DNA of 64,000 nt from Eubacteriales bacterium (GCA_030533385.1 JAUNJG010000009.1:1-64000), one strand, 5' to 3'. Counted from the first letter of the stretch, positions 24,661 to 34,033 are shown. Notes: a model not told the origin generated them from the sequence alone. Numbers and translations: made by a program.

Positions 24661-25971
24661 TTATTTCTTTCTTCTCAGGGCCATCGCCTCGCGGCGTCCG
24701 GTCTTCATGGACTGGGTCAATCTCCGTTTCGCCGGACAGACGTAGGAACAGCATCCACATTCCACACATTCGCATCCGTTTAACTGGTCAAATAAAGCAA
24801 AGTCTCCACGGTCCGCCACCTCGGAAAGCTTCGTCGGCATCAGACCCGCCGGACAGACCGTCACGCAGCGTCCGCAGCGGATACAGTTGCTCGGCTCGCA
24901 GGCAGCAACCTCGTCCTTCGTGAAGCACAACAAAGAAGAAAAGGTTTTTCCGCACGGAACGTCCAGCGTTCCAAGAGCCATTCCCATCATAGGCCCACCG
25001 GAAATCACTTTTTCCGGGGTGACCTTGAATCCTCCTGCCGCCTCCGCCAGCTCAGCGGCATTGGTTCCGGCCTTCACTTTAAAGTTGCCCGGATTTTTTA
25101 TGGCATCTCCCGTCACGGTGACCACCCTCTCATACAGAGGCTTTCCGAGAAGAACCGCCTCATGAATGGCGATGGCCGTCGCCACATTGTCCACGATGCA
25201 GCCTGCATCTGCCGGAAGCATGCTGGAATTGATCGCCCTTCCCGTCACGGCGTAAATGAGGGAGCGCTCCGCTCCCTGCGGATATTTGGTTTTCAGGGCG
25301 GCAACGCTGATGCGCTCCTCTCCTCTGCAAAGCTCCGTCAATCTCGTGATGGCGTCCGGCTTGTTATCCTCTACGCCGATGACACCCTTCGCTCCCGGAA
25401 AGAGAGACAACATCACATTCAGACCGGAAATCAGCTTCTCCGGCACTTCCATCATGCAGCGATAATCGGCCGTGATGTAAGGCTCACACTCCGCCGCATT
25501 GATGATGATGGTGTCAATTTTGTCCGGCTCCTTCGGAGAAAGCTTCACATGAGTCGGGAAACCCGCTCCTCCGAGACCGACGATGCCGGCCTCCTTGACC
25601 GCCGCTATCACCGACTCCTTGCTCCGGTCTTCCAGCGGGGTGAAATCCACCTGCTCATACTGTCCGTCGTTCTCCACAATGATACACTGCACCTTCGCTC
25701 CGGATACCGTGGTGCGGGCTTCGATTTTCGTCACCGTGCCGGAGACGGAGCTGTGAATATTCGCAGAGACGAAACCGCCGGCTTCCGCAATCTTTTGACC
25801 AACCAAAACCCTGTCCCCTTTCTTCACGCAGGCAACAGCCGGGGCGCCAATGTGCTGGCTCAAAGGATAGACAAGCTCACCCTGTGGCAGGTATTCAGTA
25901 ATCGCTTTGTCTTTACTTAATTCCTTTCCATCATAAGGATGAAGGCCACCTTTAAATGTAAGTAGTCCCAT
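24661..25971 (-). CDS. rnfC: Rnf complex subunit RnfC, NADH-binding
   Basis: RnfC holds FMN and NAD(H) and two [4Fe-4S] clusters and is the electron exit to NAD+. The 436-residue protein starts MGLLTFKGGLHPYDGKELSK, has the nucleotide-binding GLGGAGFPTHVKL segment at about 138, and ends with CIRCGRCVTVCP and CVECGCCSYVCP. Length is typical of clostridial RnfC. First gene of the operon, behind its own promoter and a folded leader; a weak AGAGGG serves as ribosome binding site. Confidence 0.97.
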   Translation of the reverse strand: MGLLTFKGGLHPYDGKELSKDKAITEYLPQGELVYPLSQHIGAPAVACVKKGDRVLVGQKIAEAGGFVSANIHSSVSGTVTKIEARTTVSGAKVQCIIVENDGQYEQVDFTPLEDRSKESVIAAVKEAGIVGLGGAGFPTHVKLSPKEPDKIDTIIINAAECEPYITADYRCMMEVPEKLISGLNVMLSLFPGAKGVIGVEDNKPDAITRLTELCRGEERISVAALKTKYPQGAERSLIYAVTGRAINSSMLPADAGCIVDNVATAIAIHEAVLLGKPLYERVVTVTGDAIKNPGNFKVKAGTNAAELAEAAGGFKVTPEKVISGGPMMGMALGTLDVPCGKTFSSLLCFTKDEVAACEPSNCIRCGRCVTVCPAGLMPTKLSEVADRGDFALFDQLNGCECVECGCCSYVCPAKRRLTQSMKTGRREAMALRRKK

Positions 25972-26139
25972 TTTTTTACCCTCTTTCTTTCATCACTTTT
26001 TTCACATAAACTACCGCATACTCTTTCCCCCTGCAAAGCCTTCCGTCGGGACAGGCCGGAGCATTCCCGGACTTCCGACAAAAAGACTCCTTGTCTTCCT
26101 GTGAAAAAGTATACGAATCCGTCAGTTTTATGTAATCTA
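25972..26139 (-). promoter_or_regulatory. Folded 5' leader of the rnf operon
   Basis: The leader of about 165 nt can form AGAC/GTCT (26094-26097/26103-26106) and a larger hairpin closed by GTCGG/CCGAC (26085-26089/26045-26049 on the plus strand) around CCGG/CCGG. No T-tract follows, so it is not an attenuator in the usual form. It matches no riboswitch class I can recall. A translated role is unlikely: the open frame across it has no start with a ribosome binding site. Confidence 0.35.
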
Positions 26140-26145
26140 ATTTTA

Positions 26146-26174
26146 ATAATATAGTAAAAAATGACGAAAATCAA
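26146..26174 (-). promoter_or_regulatory. rnf operon promoter
   Basis: Minus-strand -35 TTGATT (26169-26174), 17-bp spacer, -10 TATTAT (26146-26151). The -35 lies within the 3' arm of the terminator of the preceding gene, so termination and initiation signals overlap. Confidence 0.65.
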
Positions 26175-26211
26175 GATAAGTTAATAAAATAACACTTTCT
26201 TGATTTTCGTC
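26155..26211 (-). terminator. Terminator of the NusG-domain gene
   Basis: GACGAAAATCAAGA (26163-26176) and TCTTGATTTTCGTC (26198-26211) form a perfect 14-bp stem, followed on the minus strand by ATTTTTTAC. Confidence 0.85.
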
Positions 26212-26236
26212 TTAATATTTTTACCAATTTTTCGCT

Positions 26237-26644
26237 TTATTGCGCCATCACGTCATAGGCTCTGCCGGAGTCGGCATCCTCCTCCCCGACGATCTCCACA
26301 ACGACCTTATGCGGAAGGCAGACGATGGTTTCCCCCACGCTTCGCACTTCCCTATGGCTCACGCAAATCTTATCGGGACAATCCGCCCCCGTCATGCTGG
26401 CACAGCCTCCGGCAATGGACAAAATATTTTTTCCTCCCGCCCCGGCAATCTCCACCGTCCTGTCTTCTCCCAGAGGATAACATTCTGTCACAGTTCCCTC
26501 CACGGAAATCTGTACCATCTTCCCCTCTCTCTGAAAAAACCGCAGACAAAGCCATGCGGACAGGGCCAAAAACATAAAAAACAAAATCAGACCGACGTCC
26601 TGCCTTCTTCGACGCCTAGTTGAATCCAATCCATTTTTGTGCAA
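26237..26644 (-). CDS. NusG domain II (DUF1312)-containing membrane protein
   Basis: A 135-residue protein with one N-terminal membrane helix (VGLILFFMFLALSAWLCL) and an extracellular domain of the NusG domain II type, with paired cysteine regions GGCASMTGADCPDKICV and a C-terminal ETIVCLPHKVVVEI. Proteins of this family occur beside rnf and flavin-transfer genes in Clostridia; the role is not established. Translation probably starts at TTG 26644, eight bases after GGGAGG, so it overlaps the 3' end of the glycosyltransferase gene by 29 bp. It is separated from rnfC by a terminator. Confidence 0.8.
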   Translation of the reverse strand: MHKNGLDSTRRRRRQDVGLILFFMFLALSAWLCLRFFQREGKMVQISVEGTVTECYPLGEDRTVEIAGAGGKNILSIAGGCASMTGADCPDKICVSHREVRSVGETIVCLPHKVVVEIVGEEDADSGRAYDVMAQ

Positions 26645-27638
26645 TCTTGTATCCTCCCATCGTCAGCTTCTGTCCCAGCTTTCCGTGGGAGTTGGATACG
26701 ATGCCTATGACGGAATGTTTCAATATCTGGTAGGCAGACGGCGATTTCTCATTCAGATATCTCCACACGTCATCTCTCATCACCATGGCCTCCTCCGTAT
26801 CCATCTTCATGAGAAGCACGGAGGTGACAAGGAGAATCGTCTCAAGATAATGCTGCATATATGCCTCCTGCTGAGGACAGGAAAACTTTCCTTCATGCCA
26901 GGCATAAATGTCAATCATCTTCTTGTTCACCCGGATCTGCTGGTCAATGCGGGATATCATCACCTTCTCATTGACGGACTGATCCTCTCTCCCGATAAAA
27001 TACCGATAAAAATCCACATCAAGATAATACATTTTTTTCACATAAGGCAACGGCCAGTAAACAAAAATATTATCCACATAAAAAGTATGCTTGGGAAGTT
27101 CAAAGGCACAGTCTTTCAACATCTTCGTCCTGTAAATGACAGAATGCATCAAAATATTCTGGCTCGTCTTGAAATGCCCCACTTCCTCCCAGCCAAAATA
27201 ACGGTTCTCCGGCAAAATCGAACGATAGTGAATCACCTTCTTATGTCTGGCTCCCTGCTTTTCGTAAACATAGTTGGAGATGAGCATATCCAGAGGCTTC
27301 GTCTCCAAAATAGATTCTCTCAAAAAGCGCAAAATCCGGTGGTATGCCTCCTGATCCACCCAGTCGTCGCTGTCTACCACTTTAAAAAAATACCCGGAAG
27401 CATTTCTCAGCCCCGCATTCACCGCCTCTCCATGTCCGCCGTTTGGCTGATGGAGCGCTCTCACGATGGACGGATATTTTTCCTGATACTCATCTGCAAT
27501 CTGAGGGGTGGAATCTTTGGAGCCGTCATCCACTATCAAAATCTCCACCTCATCCCCACCAGTCAGCAGACTGTCAATGCAATTCCTCATATAATCTTCT
27601 GAATTATAACTTGGGATTGTTACGGAAAGAAGCTTCAT
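26616..27638 (-). CDS. Family 2 glycosyltransferase
   Basis: The 340-residue protein starts MKLLSVTIPSYNSEDYMRNC and has the GT-A nucleotide-binding region IEILIVDDGSKDST-like segment (VEILIVDDGSKD) and the metal-binding DSDDW at about 92. No membrane anchor is evident; the acceptor is likely a cell-surface polysaccharide or lipid. AAGGAG precedes the ATG. It is followed by the overlapping NusG-domain gene. Sugar and acceptor cannot be deduced. Confidence 0.88.
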   Translation of the reverse strand: MKLLSVTIPSYNSEDYMRNCIDSLLTGGDEVEILIVDDGSKDSTPQIADEYQEKYPSIVRALHQPNGGHGEAVNAGLRNASGYFFKVVDSDDWVDQEAYHRILRFLRESILETKPLDMLISNYVYEKQGARHKKVIHYRSILPENRYFGWEEVGHFKTSQNILMHSVIYRTKMLKDCAFELPKHTFYVDNIFVYWPLPYVKKMYYLDVDFYRYFIGREDQSVNEKVMISRIDQQIRVNKKMIDIYAWHEGKFSCPQQEAYMQHYLETILLVTSVLLMKMDTEEAMVMRDDVWRYLNEKSPSAYQILKHSVIGIVSNSHGKLGQKLTMGGYKIAQKWIGFN

Positions 27639-27676
27639 ATCTCATATTCTCCTTTTTCTTCCACGATATATCCGAC

Positions 27677-27735
27677 AAAACGCCCCGGCTTTTCCGGCCT
27701 CCGCCCTGCTGGCATCGTCCCCGGATGCCGGGGCG
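27677..27735 (-). terminator. Terminator of purA
   Basis: CGCCCCGGC (27681-27689) pairs with GCCGGGGCG (27727-27735), with an internal GGCATC/GATGCC helix, followed on the minus strand by TTTTGTC. It lies 20 bp beyond the purA stop. Confidence 0.75.
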
Positions 27736-27755
27736 TCCCGCCATCTTTGTCTCTC

Positions 27756-29036
27756 TTATTTTCGATAGATGATATCCTCTCTGCCCGGCCCGTTGGAAAC
27801 CATGGTGATCGGATAACCAATCTGTTCTTCCACAAACTCAATGTATTTGCGACAGTTCTCCGGCAGCTCCTCATAGCTCCTGATACCCCGAATGTCAGAT
27901 TTCCATCCCGGAAGCACTTTGAGAACCGGCTTTGCCTTTTCTAATTTTGCGGTGACCGGGAACTCCGTCGTTATTTCCCCGTCAACCTCATAGCCGACGC
28001 ACACCGGAATCTCATCCAGATATCCCAGGACATCCACCACAGTAAAGGCCACGTCCGTCGTACCCTGAAGACGGCATCCGTACTTAGAGGCAACACAGTC
28101 AAACCATCCCATTCGTCTCGGACGTCCCGTGGTAGCCCCGAACTCTCCGCCGTCGCCGCCCCGAACTCTGAGCTCCTGGGCTTCCTCGCCAAAAATTTCA
28201 CTGACGAAGGCACCTGCCCCCACGGCACTGCTGTAAGCCTTGCAGACAGTCACCACCTTCTCGATGGCATAAGGCGGAATCCCGGCACCGATGGCCCCGT
28301 AAGCCGCCAGGGTGGAGGAGGAGGTCACCATCGGAAAAATACCGTGGTCAGGATCCTTCAAGGTACCCAGCTGCCCTTCCAGAAGAATATTCTTTCCTTC
28401 CTTTATCGCCTTGTCAAGATACAGGGAAACGTCGCACACATGCGGCGCCACCATCTCCTTGTACTCCATTAAAGTCCGGTACAGCTCTTCCACATCCAGC
28501 AGCGGTTTGTGATACAGATGCTCCAGCAAAACATTTTTCTGGGTTACCACCCGCTCAATCTTTTCTTTTAATTCCTGCTCATCCATGAAAAGCTCGCTGA
28601 CCTGAAAGCCGATCTTCGCATATTTATCCGAATAAAACGGCGCGATTCCCGATTTGGTGGAGCCGAAGGACTTTCCGCCAAGACGCTCCTCCTCGTACTG
28701 GTCAAACAAGATGTGGTACGGCATGACAATCTGCGCCCTGTCTGAAACCAAAAGTTTTGGCATCGGCACATTTTTGGCAGTGATCTCCTGCATCTCCTGA
28801 AACAAAACCGGAATGTTTAATGCCACGCCGTTTCCGATGATGTTCGTGATATGCTCGTTGAACACACCCGACGGCAGAGTGTGAAGGGCAAACTTGCCGT
28901 AATTGTTTATAATTGTATGGCCTGCATTGGCGCCGCCCTGAAAGCGGATTACGATGTCAGAATCCTGAGCAAGCATGTCCGTAATCTTGCCCTTTCCTTC
29001 ATCTCCCCAATTGGCGCCTACAATTGCTTTTACCAT
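27756..29036 (-). CDS. purA: Adenylosuccinate synthetase
   Basis: Joins IMP and aspartate with GTP to give adenylosuccinate, the first step from IMP to AMP. The 426-residue protein starts MVKAIVGANWGDEGKGKITD, with the phosphate loop GDEGKGK, followed by AGHTI, and has the later GTTDVAF and GRPRRMGWFD blocks. The ATG at 29036 was chosen because GGGAGG lies nine bases upstream; the frame to 29057 overlaps that site. PurB, which completes the step, is two genes upstream. Confidence 0.97.
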   Translation of the reverse strand: MVKAIVGANWGDEGKGKITDMLAQDSDIVIRFQGGANAGHTIINNYGKFALHTLPSGVFNEHITNIIGNGVALNIPVLFQEMQEITAKNVPMPKLLVSDRAQIVMPYHILFDQYEEERLGGKSFGSTKSGIAPFYSDKYAKIGFQVSELFMDEQELKEKIERVVTQKNVLLEHLYHKPLLDVEELYRTLMEYKEMVAPHVCDVSLYLDKAIKEGKNILLEGQLGTLKDPDHGIFPMVTSSSTLAAYGAIGAGIPPYAIEKVVTVCKAYSSAVGAGAFVSEIFGEEAQELRVRGGDGGEFGATTGRPRRMGWFDCVASKYGCRLQGTTDVAFTVVDVLGYLDEIPVCVGYEVDGEITTEFPVTAKLEKAKPVLKVLPGWKSDIRGIRSYEELPENCRKYIEFVEEQIGYPITMVSNGPGREDIIYRK

Positions 29037-29115
29037 GAATCTATTCCTCCCAGTCATCTAAATAATACATTTTCTGGCATGTGCGGACGTTCCCGCACCG
29101 CAACCAAACATTCTA

Positions 29116-29144
29116 ATTATATCCTATATCAATATAGAAGTAAA
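29116..29144 (-). promoter_or_regulatory. purA promoter with palindromic spacer
   Basis: Minus-strand -35 TTTACT (29139-29144), 17-bp spacer, -10 TATAAT (29116-29121). The spacer contains the perfect palindrome CTATAT-TG-ATATAG. The leader contains a GTGCGG/CCGCAC hairpin (29081-29098). Confidence 0.65.
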
Positions 29145-29175
29145 GAATCATTCTCACTGATTTTACGCTTTGATT

Positions 29176-30873
29176 TTACGCTTCTTCGGGTCTCTCTTCC
29201 TCCGCAAGCAAATGCATTTTTTTCGCATAGCGAACTACGGTGTTTCCCTTCGGGAATCTTTGCAGCTCTCCTTCCGTCACCCCCTTACATTTTAAGAGGA
29301 GAAGGAAGTAGACCGCCACCGCAAAAGCCACGGAAAGGAGAAGGCATAACAGCACCAGCACCCGGTCCGGCAGGATACGCCCCGCCGCGGCGAACACGAT
29401 GAGATGAAGCCCCTGATAGAACACATAGCTGACCACTCCCATTCCGAGGGCCGCAAAAGATGGCAGAAGAAAGGTCTTTTTTATTTCCTGCCGATAGCCC
29501 AGATATTTTCTGACGCTGTAACCGTTCATCACACACATGAACAGGGCGTAAGCAATGTTTGACACCACGAGGGCGGAAAGCTTCATGTCCGTAAAGTATA
29601 AAAGGGCCGAGAGCATCAGCACATGGAGAACTAGAGAAACCGCCGCATTTCTAAGGGGAATATTCACCTTTCCGATGCCCTGAAGCACCCCGTTCGTTAT
29701 CGTGGAAAGGCAGTAAAACACGACGCTGACACTTCCCATGTAGAGCAATCCCACCGCCAGATCCATGGTGGATTTCTGTGGGAACAATACTTCCATGACC
29801 GGTCTCGCCATGACCGTCAAACCGACGGCGCTCGGAATGCTGATCAACATCGTAAAATGAATCGCCTGTTTGATTTGCAGACCACACTCTTCCTTCTCCC
29901 CCAGAGTGTAGGCAGAGGAAACCGCAGGAATCATCGCCGTGGACATGGAGTTGGCCAAAGCCACCGGCACATTGATTAACACCCAGTATTTTCCGGCGAA
30001 CACGCCGTAAAGGATGGCCGCCGTCTCCGGCGCCATCTTCTTATAATCCATGACGTCCATAAACAACGTCTGATCTATCGTCGCACTGATGTTGTATACA
30101 AAGGTACTTAAAATGACCGGCGTCACCATGAAAAATATGATTTTAAAAATCTCTCCGTAGGAGCTGTCCTCCCCCGACGTATCCCTCTCACAGTGCGCTT
30201 TAAAATAGCTTCGGTTTCTCCTGTATATCCACACCATAAAAATCAGTCCGGCTGCCACGCCGGCGACGATACCCGCCGCACTTCCCATAGCGCCGAAAAC
30301 CGGCCTGTTCTCCTCTTTTCCTCCGGCAAACCAATGAATGAACAGCACCGCCGCCCCGATGCTTACCACGGCGTTTGCAACCTGTTCCACCACCTGAGAG
30401 ATGGATGTTGGAACCATCGTGGCATGAGCTTGAAAATACCCACGGATTACGCCAAGAAAACCGGAGAGGAACACGGCAGGCGCCAGTATCCTCAGAACGG
30501 GAACCGCATTGGACTGGCTTTCCGGAATGAGCACCGGCGCAAAAAGAAAGGTCAATCCCATGGCGATTCCGCCCACCACTAAAACATAAAGCAGGGCGCA
30601 GCGAAACACCTTGTGGGCTTCCCTGTACTGTTTTAAGGCAAGCTTCCCGGACACCACCTTTGACACTGCCATGGGAATGCTGTAAGAAGAGATCAGCAGC
30701 ACCATGGCATAGATATTGTAAGCAATGCTGTAATATCCATTTCCTTCATCTCCGATGATGCCGGTCACCGGGCTGCGGTACAGCACGCCGATTATACGGA
30801 CAACCAGTCCGGCCGCCATCAAAATAGACGCCTGCGCTATGACGTTTTGTGTATTATTTCTTCTTTTTCCCAT
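29176..30873 (-). CDS. SpoVB/MurJ-like polysaccharide flippase (MOP superfamily)
   Basis: The 565-residue protein has about 14 membrane segments beginning IAQASILMAAGLVVRIIGVLYR, followed by GDEGNGYYSIAYNIYAM, a pattern typical of SpoVB-type flippases of the MOP/MVF group, which move lipid-linked precursors across the membrane. In Bacillus SpoVB acts in spore cortex formation; this paralogue may serve general cell-wall or polysaccharide export. It lies between purA and purB (60 bp after purB), with no functional link to purines. Confidence 0.88.
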   Translation of the reverse strand: MGKRRNNTQNVIAQASILMAAGLVVRIIGVLYRSPVTGIIGDEGNGYYSIAYNIYAMVLLISSYSIPMAVSKVVSGKLALKQYREAHKVFRCALLYVLVVGGIAMGLTFLFAPVLIPESQSNAVPVLRILAPAVFLSGFLGVIRGYFQAHATMVPTSISQVVEQVANAVVSIGAAVLFIHWFAGGKEENRPVFGAMGSAAGIVAGVAAGLIFMVWIYRRNRSYFKAHCERDTSGEDSSYGEIFKIIFFMVTPVILSTFVYNISATIDQTLFMDVMDYKKMAPETAAILYGVFAGKYWVLINVPVALANSMSTAMIPAVSSAYTLGEKEECGLQIKQAIHFTMLISIPSAVGLTVMARPVMEVLFPQKSTMDLAVGLLYMGSVSVVFYCLSTITNGVLQGIGKVNIPLRNAAVSLVLHVLMLSALLYFTDMKLSALVVSNIAYALFMCVMNGYSVRKYLGYRQEIKKTFLLPSFAALGMGVVSYVFYQGLHLIVFAAAGRILPDRVLVLLCLLLSVAFAVAVYFLLLLKCKGVTEGELQRFPKGNTVVRYAKKMHLLAEEERPEEA

Positions 30874-30932
30874 AATGATTCCGGGGTCCCTTTCTCTTCC
30901 TGTATCTTATCTTTTTTGATTTCTTTGTCTTC

Positions 30933-32366
30933 TTACACGTTGATCTCTGCCTTCATGCCCAACATCTCCCGGTTCGCTTCCAGAAGAGGACGCACATAAT
31001 CCCTGAGATATTCTTCTGTCTGCTCCGGCGCGCGCCCCACGAAATTCTCCGGCTTCATAATCGCCTGCAGCTGCTCCAGATTCATGCCGAAAGCATCGTC
31101 TGCGGCAATCCGCTCCAACAGATCATTTTCTTTTCCTTCTTCCTTGACAATCCGCCCGGCGGCCATGGAGTGCTGACGGATTTTTTCGTGAAGCTCCTGA
31201 CGGTCTCCCCCCGCTTTTACCGCATCCATCATAATGTTTTCCGTCGCCATGAACGGAAGCTCCTTCATCAGGTGAGCCTCGATGACTTTCGGATAGACAA
31301 CCAGACCGTCCACCACGTTTAAGTAAAGGTCAAGGATGCCGTCCACGGCCAGAAATCCCTCCGGCACGGACAGCCGCTTGTTGGCGGAATCATCAAGCGT
31401 TCGCTCGAACCACTGGGTCGATGCCACCAGCGCCGGATTCATGGTGTCCGCCATCACATAGTTTGCCAGAGACGCCATGCGCTCACTCCGCATCGGATTT
31501 CTCTTGTAGGCCATGGCGGAAGATCCTATCTGATTTTTCTCGAAGGGTTCCTCCACCTCTTTTAAATGCTGCAAAAGGCGGATGTCATTGGAAAACTTAT
31601 GAGCAGACTGGGCGATTCCCCCGAGAACATTCAGCACCCGGCTGTCCACTTTTCGAGAATAAGTCTGCCCCGACACAGGATAGCAGGAGGCAAATCCCAT
31701 CTTCTTTGCAATCTTTTCGTCGATTTGGCGAATCGTCTCATGATCCCCGTTAAAAAGCTCCAGAAAACTTGCCTGAGTTCCCGTCGTCCCTTTTGAGCCA
31801 AGAAGCTTCATGGATCCAATGACGTAATCCAAATCTTCCAAATCCAGCATCAGGTCGTTTATCCAGAGGGTAGCGCGCTTTCCGACGGTGGTCGGCTGGG
31901 CAGGCTGAAAATGAGTGAAGGCGAGGGTCGGCAGCCCTTTGTATTCCTGTGCAAACTCCGCCAGCTCGCTGATGACGTTCAAAAGCTTCCGGCGCACGAG
32001 CCGGAGCGCCTCCGTCATGATGATAATGTCGGTGTTATCTCCCACATAGCAGGACGTCGCCCCAAGGTGAATGATGCCCTTCGCACCCGGACACTGCACC
32101 CCGTAGGCATACACATGGGACATAACATCGTGGCGCACCTCTTTTTCTCTCTCCTTTGCCACCTCAAAGTTAATGTCGTCGGCGTGCGCCTTCAGTTCCT
32201 CCACCTGTTCCTTCGTCACGCTGTCAAGCCCCAGCTCATACTCCGTCTCGGCAAGGGCTATCCAAAGCTTTCTCCAAGTCTTAAACTTCTTCTCCGGTGA
32301 AAAAATATACTGCATTTCTCTGCTGGCATACCGCTCAGACAGCGGACTCTGGTATTTTTCGTACAT
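30933..32366 (-). CDS. purB: Adenylosuccinate lyase
   Basis: Cleaves SAICAR and adenylosuccinate, releasing fumarate, in purine synthesis. The 477-residue protein has the superfamily signature at GSSAMAYKRNPMRSE (about residue 290), an HLGATSCYVGDNTD segment with catalytic His, and THFQPAQPTTVGKR. AGGAGG lies upstream of the ATG. A GC-rich hairpin at 32397-32422 separates it from purF. Confidence 0.97.
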   Translation of the reverse strand: MYEKYQSPLSERYASREMQYIFSPEKKFKTWRKLWIALAETEYELGLDSVTKEQVEELKAHADDINFEVAKEREKEVRHDVMSHVYAYGVQCPGAKGIIHLGATSCYVGDNTDIIIMTEALRLVRRKLLNVISELAEFAQEYKGLPTLAFTHFQPAQPTTVGKRATLWINDLMLDLEDLDYVIGSMKLLGSKGTTGTQASFLELFNGDHETIRQIDEKIAKKMGFASCYPVSGQTYSRKVDSRVLNVLGGIAQSAHKFSNDIRLLQHLKEVEEPFEKNQIGSSAMAYKRNPMRSERMASLANYVMADTMNPALVASTQWFERTLDDSANKRLSVPEGFLAVDGILDLYLNVVDGLVVYPKVIEAHLMKELPFMATENIMMDAVKAGGDRQELHEKIRQHSMAAGRIVKEEGKENDLLERIAADDAFGMNLEQLQAIMKPENFVGRAPEQTEEYLRDYVRPLLEANREMLGMKAEINV

Positions 32367-32396
32367 CGCTCTCCTCCTGTCGCACTTTGTCTTTGT

Positions 32397-32422
32397 CGCC
32401 GTGCGGCCAAAACCGCACGGCG
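32397..32422. other. GC-rich hairpin between purF and purB
   Basis: CGCCGTGCGG (32397-32406) and CCGCACGGCG (32413-32422) form a perfect 10-bp stem with loop CCAAAA. The T-rich tail (CTTTTATATA) is on the plus-strand side, so for the purF-to-purB direction it is more likely an mRNA processing or stability element than a terminator. Confidence 0.55.
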
Positions 32423-32493
32423 CTTTTATATATTCTTCTTATTTTGTTCACATTGCTGCTTGTTGTATCATTTCTGATTTTTTCTCACGGCAG

Positions 32494-33933
32494 TCAGTCC
32501 TGCTCTCCCCGGATGTCGTGGACGGGAGGATCCAGAGGATAGTCACCGCTGAAACATGCGCTGCAATACGCCAGTCCCTCGCACAGCTCGGACAGGCGGT
32601 GCATCCCGAGATAAGCCAGGGAATCCGCTCCCAGAAACTCCCGGATCTCCTCCAGGCTTCTGCCGTGGGCAACCAGCTGTTCTTCCGACGGAATGTCGGT
32701 GCCGAAATAACAAGGATGTAAAAACGGCGGGGAACTGATTCTGACATGAACCTCCCTGGCGCCGGCTTCCTTTAACATGCCGACAATCCGTCCGCAGGTC
32801 GTCCCCCTGACGATAGAGTCATCAATCATGATAATCCGCTTTCCCCTCACGTTCTCCTTCAGCACGTTGAGCTTGATTCGCACACTGCTCTCCCGCATGC
32901 TCTGCTTAGGCTTAATGAAGGTTCTGCCCACATAGGAATTCTTGATGAAGGCGGTTCCGTAGGGAATCCCTGATTCCATGGCATAGCCCTGGGCCGCCGG
33001 ATTTCCAGACTCAGGCACACCCACTACCAAATCTGCCTCCACCGGGGAATCCTGGGCGAGAAAACGCCCCGCGCGGATGCGGCTGGCATTGACGCCGACC
33101 CCGTCAATCACTGCGTCAGGCCGCGCAAAATAAATGTATTCAAAGATACATCTTGCCTGTCTTGCCGGATCAGAAAAGCACATCTCCTTGTGGGAGACAA
33201 TGCCGTCTTTTGTGATGGTCACAAGCTCTCCCGGCTCCACGTCCCGGACAAACTCCGCCCCCACCGTGTCAAGGGCACAGGTCTCCGAGGCCAGAAGATA
33301 TACGTTATCCCTCTTTCCGATGCAAAGGGGACGGAAACCGAAAGGATCCCTCGCCCCCATGAGCTTTCTGGGACTCATGACAATCAAAGAGTAGGCTCCC
33401 TTAATCTTCTTCATGGCAGCCAGCACCGCCTCCTCCGCCGTGTTTGCATGGATCCGCTCTCTGGCCACATGGTAGGCGATGACCTCGGAATCGATGGTGG
33501 TCTGGAAGATCGCACCGGTCTTTTCCAGCTCCTCCCTCAGTTCCAGAGCATTCACCAGGTTTCCGTTGTGCGCCAGCGCCAGCGTTCCCTTATAGTAATT
33601 CAGCACGAGCGGCTGGGCATTCTCTCTTGTGCTGGAACCCGCCGTGGAATAGCGGACATGACCCACGCCAATGTCCCCCCTTAACTTTTCCAATGACTCC
33701 TCGTCAAACACCTCGTTGACAAGACCCATCCCCTTGTGTACCCTGATGTTCTTTTTGGGGCCGCTCGTATCCGAGACGGCAATGCCGCAGCTCTCCTGTC
33801 CCCGATGCTGTAGAGCAAACAGCCCGTAATACACCGTGGAAGCCACATCTCCGCCATCCAGGTCATAGACTCCCATCACGCCGCACTCTTCATGCAATTC
33901 AGTCTCCAAATACTCTTTGTTGTCCAAAGCCAT
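32494..33933 (-). CDS. purF: Amidophosphoribosyltransferase
   Basis: Commits PRPP to purine synthesis using glutamine. The 479-residue protein starts with a 16-residue propeptide (MALDNKEYLETELHEE) before the catalytic Cys17 in CGVMGVYDL, so it is the processed Bacillus-type enzyme, followed by HRGQES, and has the PRPP-binding loop IIMIDDSIVRGTT. C-terminal cysteines (CEGLAYCSACFSGDYP) match the structural [4Fe-4S] ligands of this type. The ATG at 33933 follows AGGAGG; the upstream in-frame start overlaps the Shine-Dalgarno. Confidence 0.97.
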   Translation of the reverse strand: MALDNKEYLETELHEECGVMGVYDLDGGDVASTVYYGLFALQHRGQESCGIAVSDTSGPKKNIRVHKGMGLVNEVFDEESLEKLRGDIGVGHVRYSTAGSSTRENAQPLVLNYYKGTLALAHNGNLVNALELREELEKTGAIFQTTIDSEVIAYHVARERIHANTAEEAVLAAMKKIKGAYSLIVMSPRKLMGARDPFGFRPLCIGKRDNVYLLASETCALDTVGAEFVRDVEPGELVTITKDGIVSHKEMCFSDPARQARCIFEYIYFARPDAVIDGVGVNASRIRAGRFLAQDSPVEADLVVGVPESGNPAAQGYAMESGIPYGTAFIKNSYVGRTFIKPKQSMRESSVRIKLNVLKENVRGKRIIMIDDSIVRGTTCGRIVGMLKEAGAREVHVRISSPPFLHPCYFGTDIPSEEQLVAHGRSLEEIREFLGADSLAYLGMHRLSELCEGLAYCSACFSGDYPLDPPVHDIRGEQD

Positions 33934-33948
33934 GTCATTCCTCCTATT

Positions 33949-34033
33949 ATCACCGTCTACAATCACCGTCTAAGCAGCAAATAATATCGTCGTTGGCGTC
34001 TTGTATACTATCACAAAAATTCTCAGGATACAA
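33949..34033 (-). promoter_or_regulatory. purF promoter and short leader with a direct repeat
   Basis: Minus-strand -35 TTGTAT (34028-34033), 17-bp spacer, -10 TAGTAT (34005-34010) with extended TGA. The leader holds two copies of the 11-bp ATCACCGTCTA (33949-33959 and 33962-33972, plus-strand reading) just before the ribosome binding site. Confidence 0.6.

Noticed and set aside
26041..26110. Cobalamin or FMN riboswitch before rnfC
   Set aside because: The GGAAGTCCGG stretch is superficially similar to a B12 element, but the conserved B12 box and the FMN-specific conserved segments are absent.
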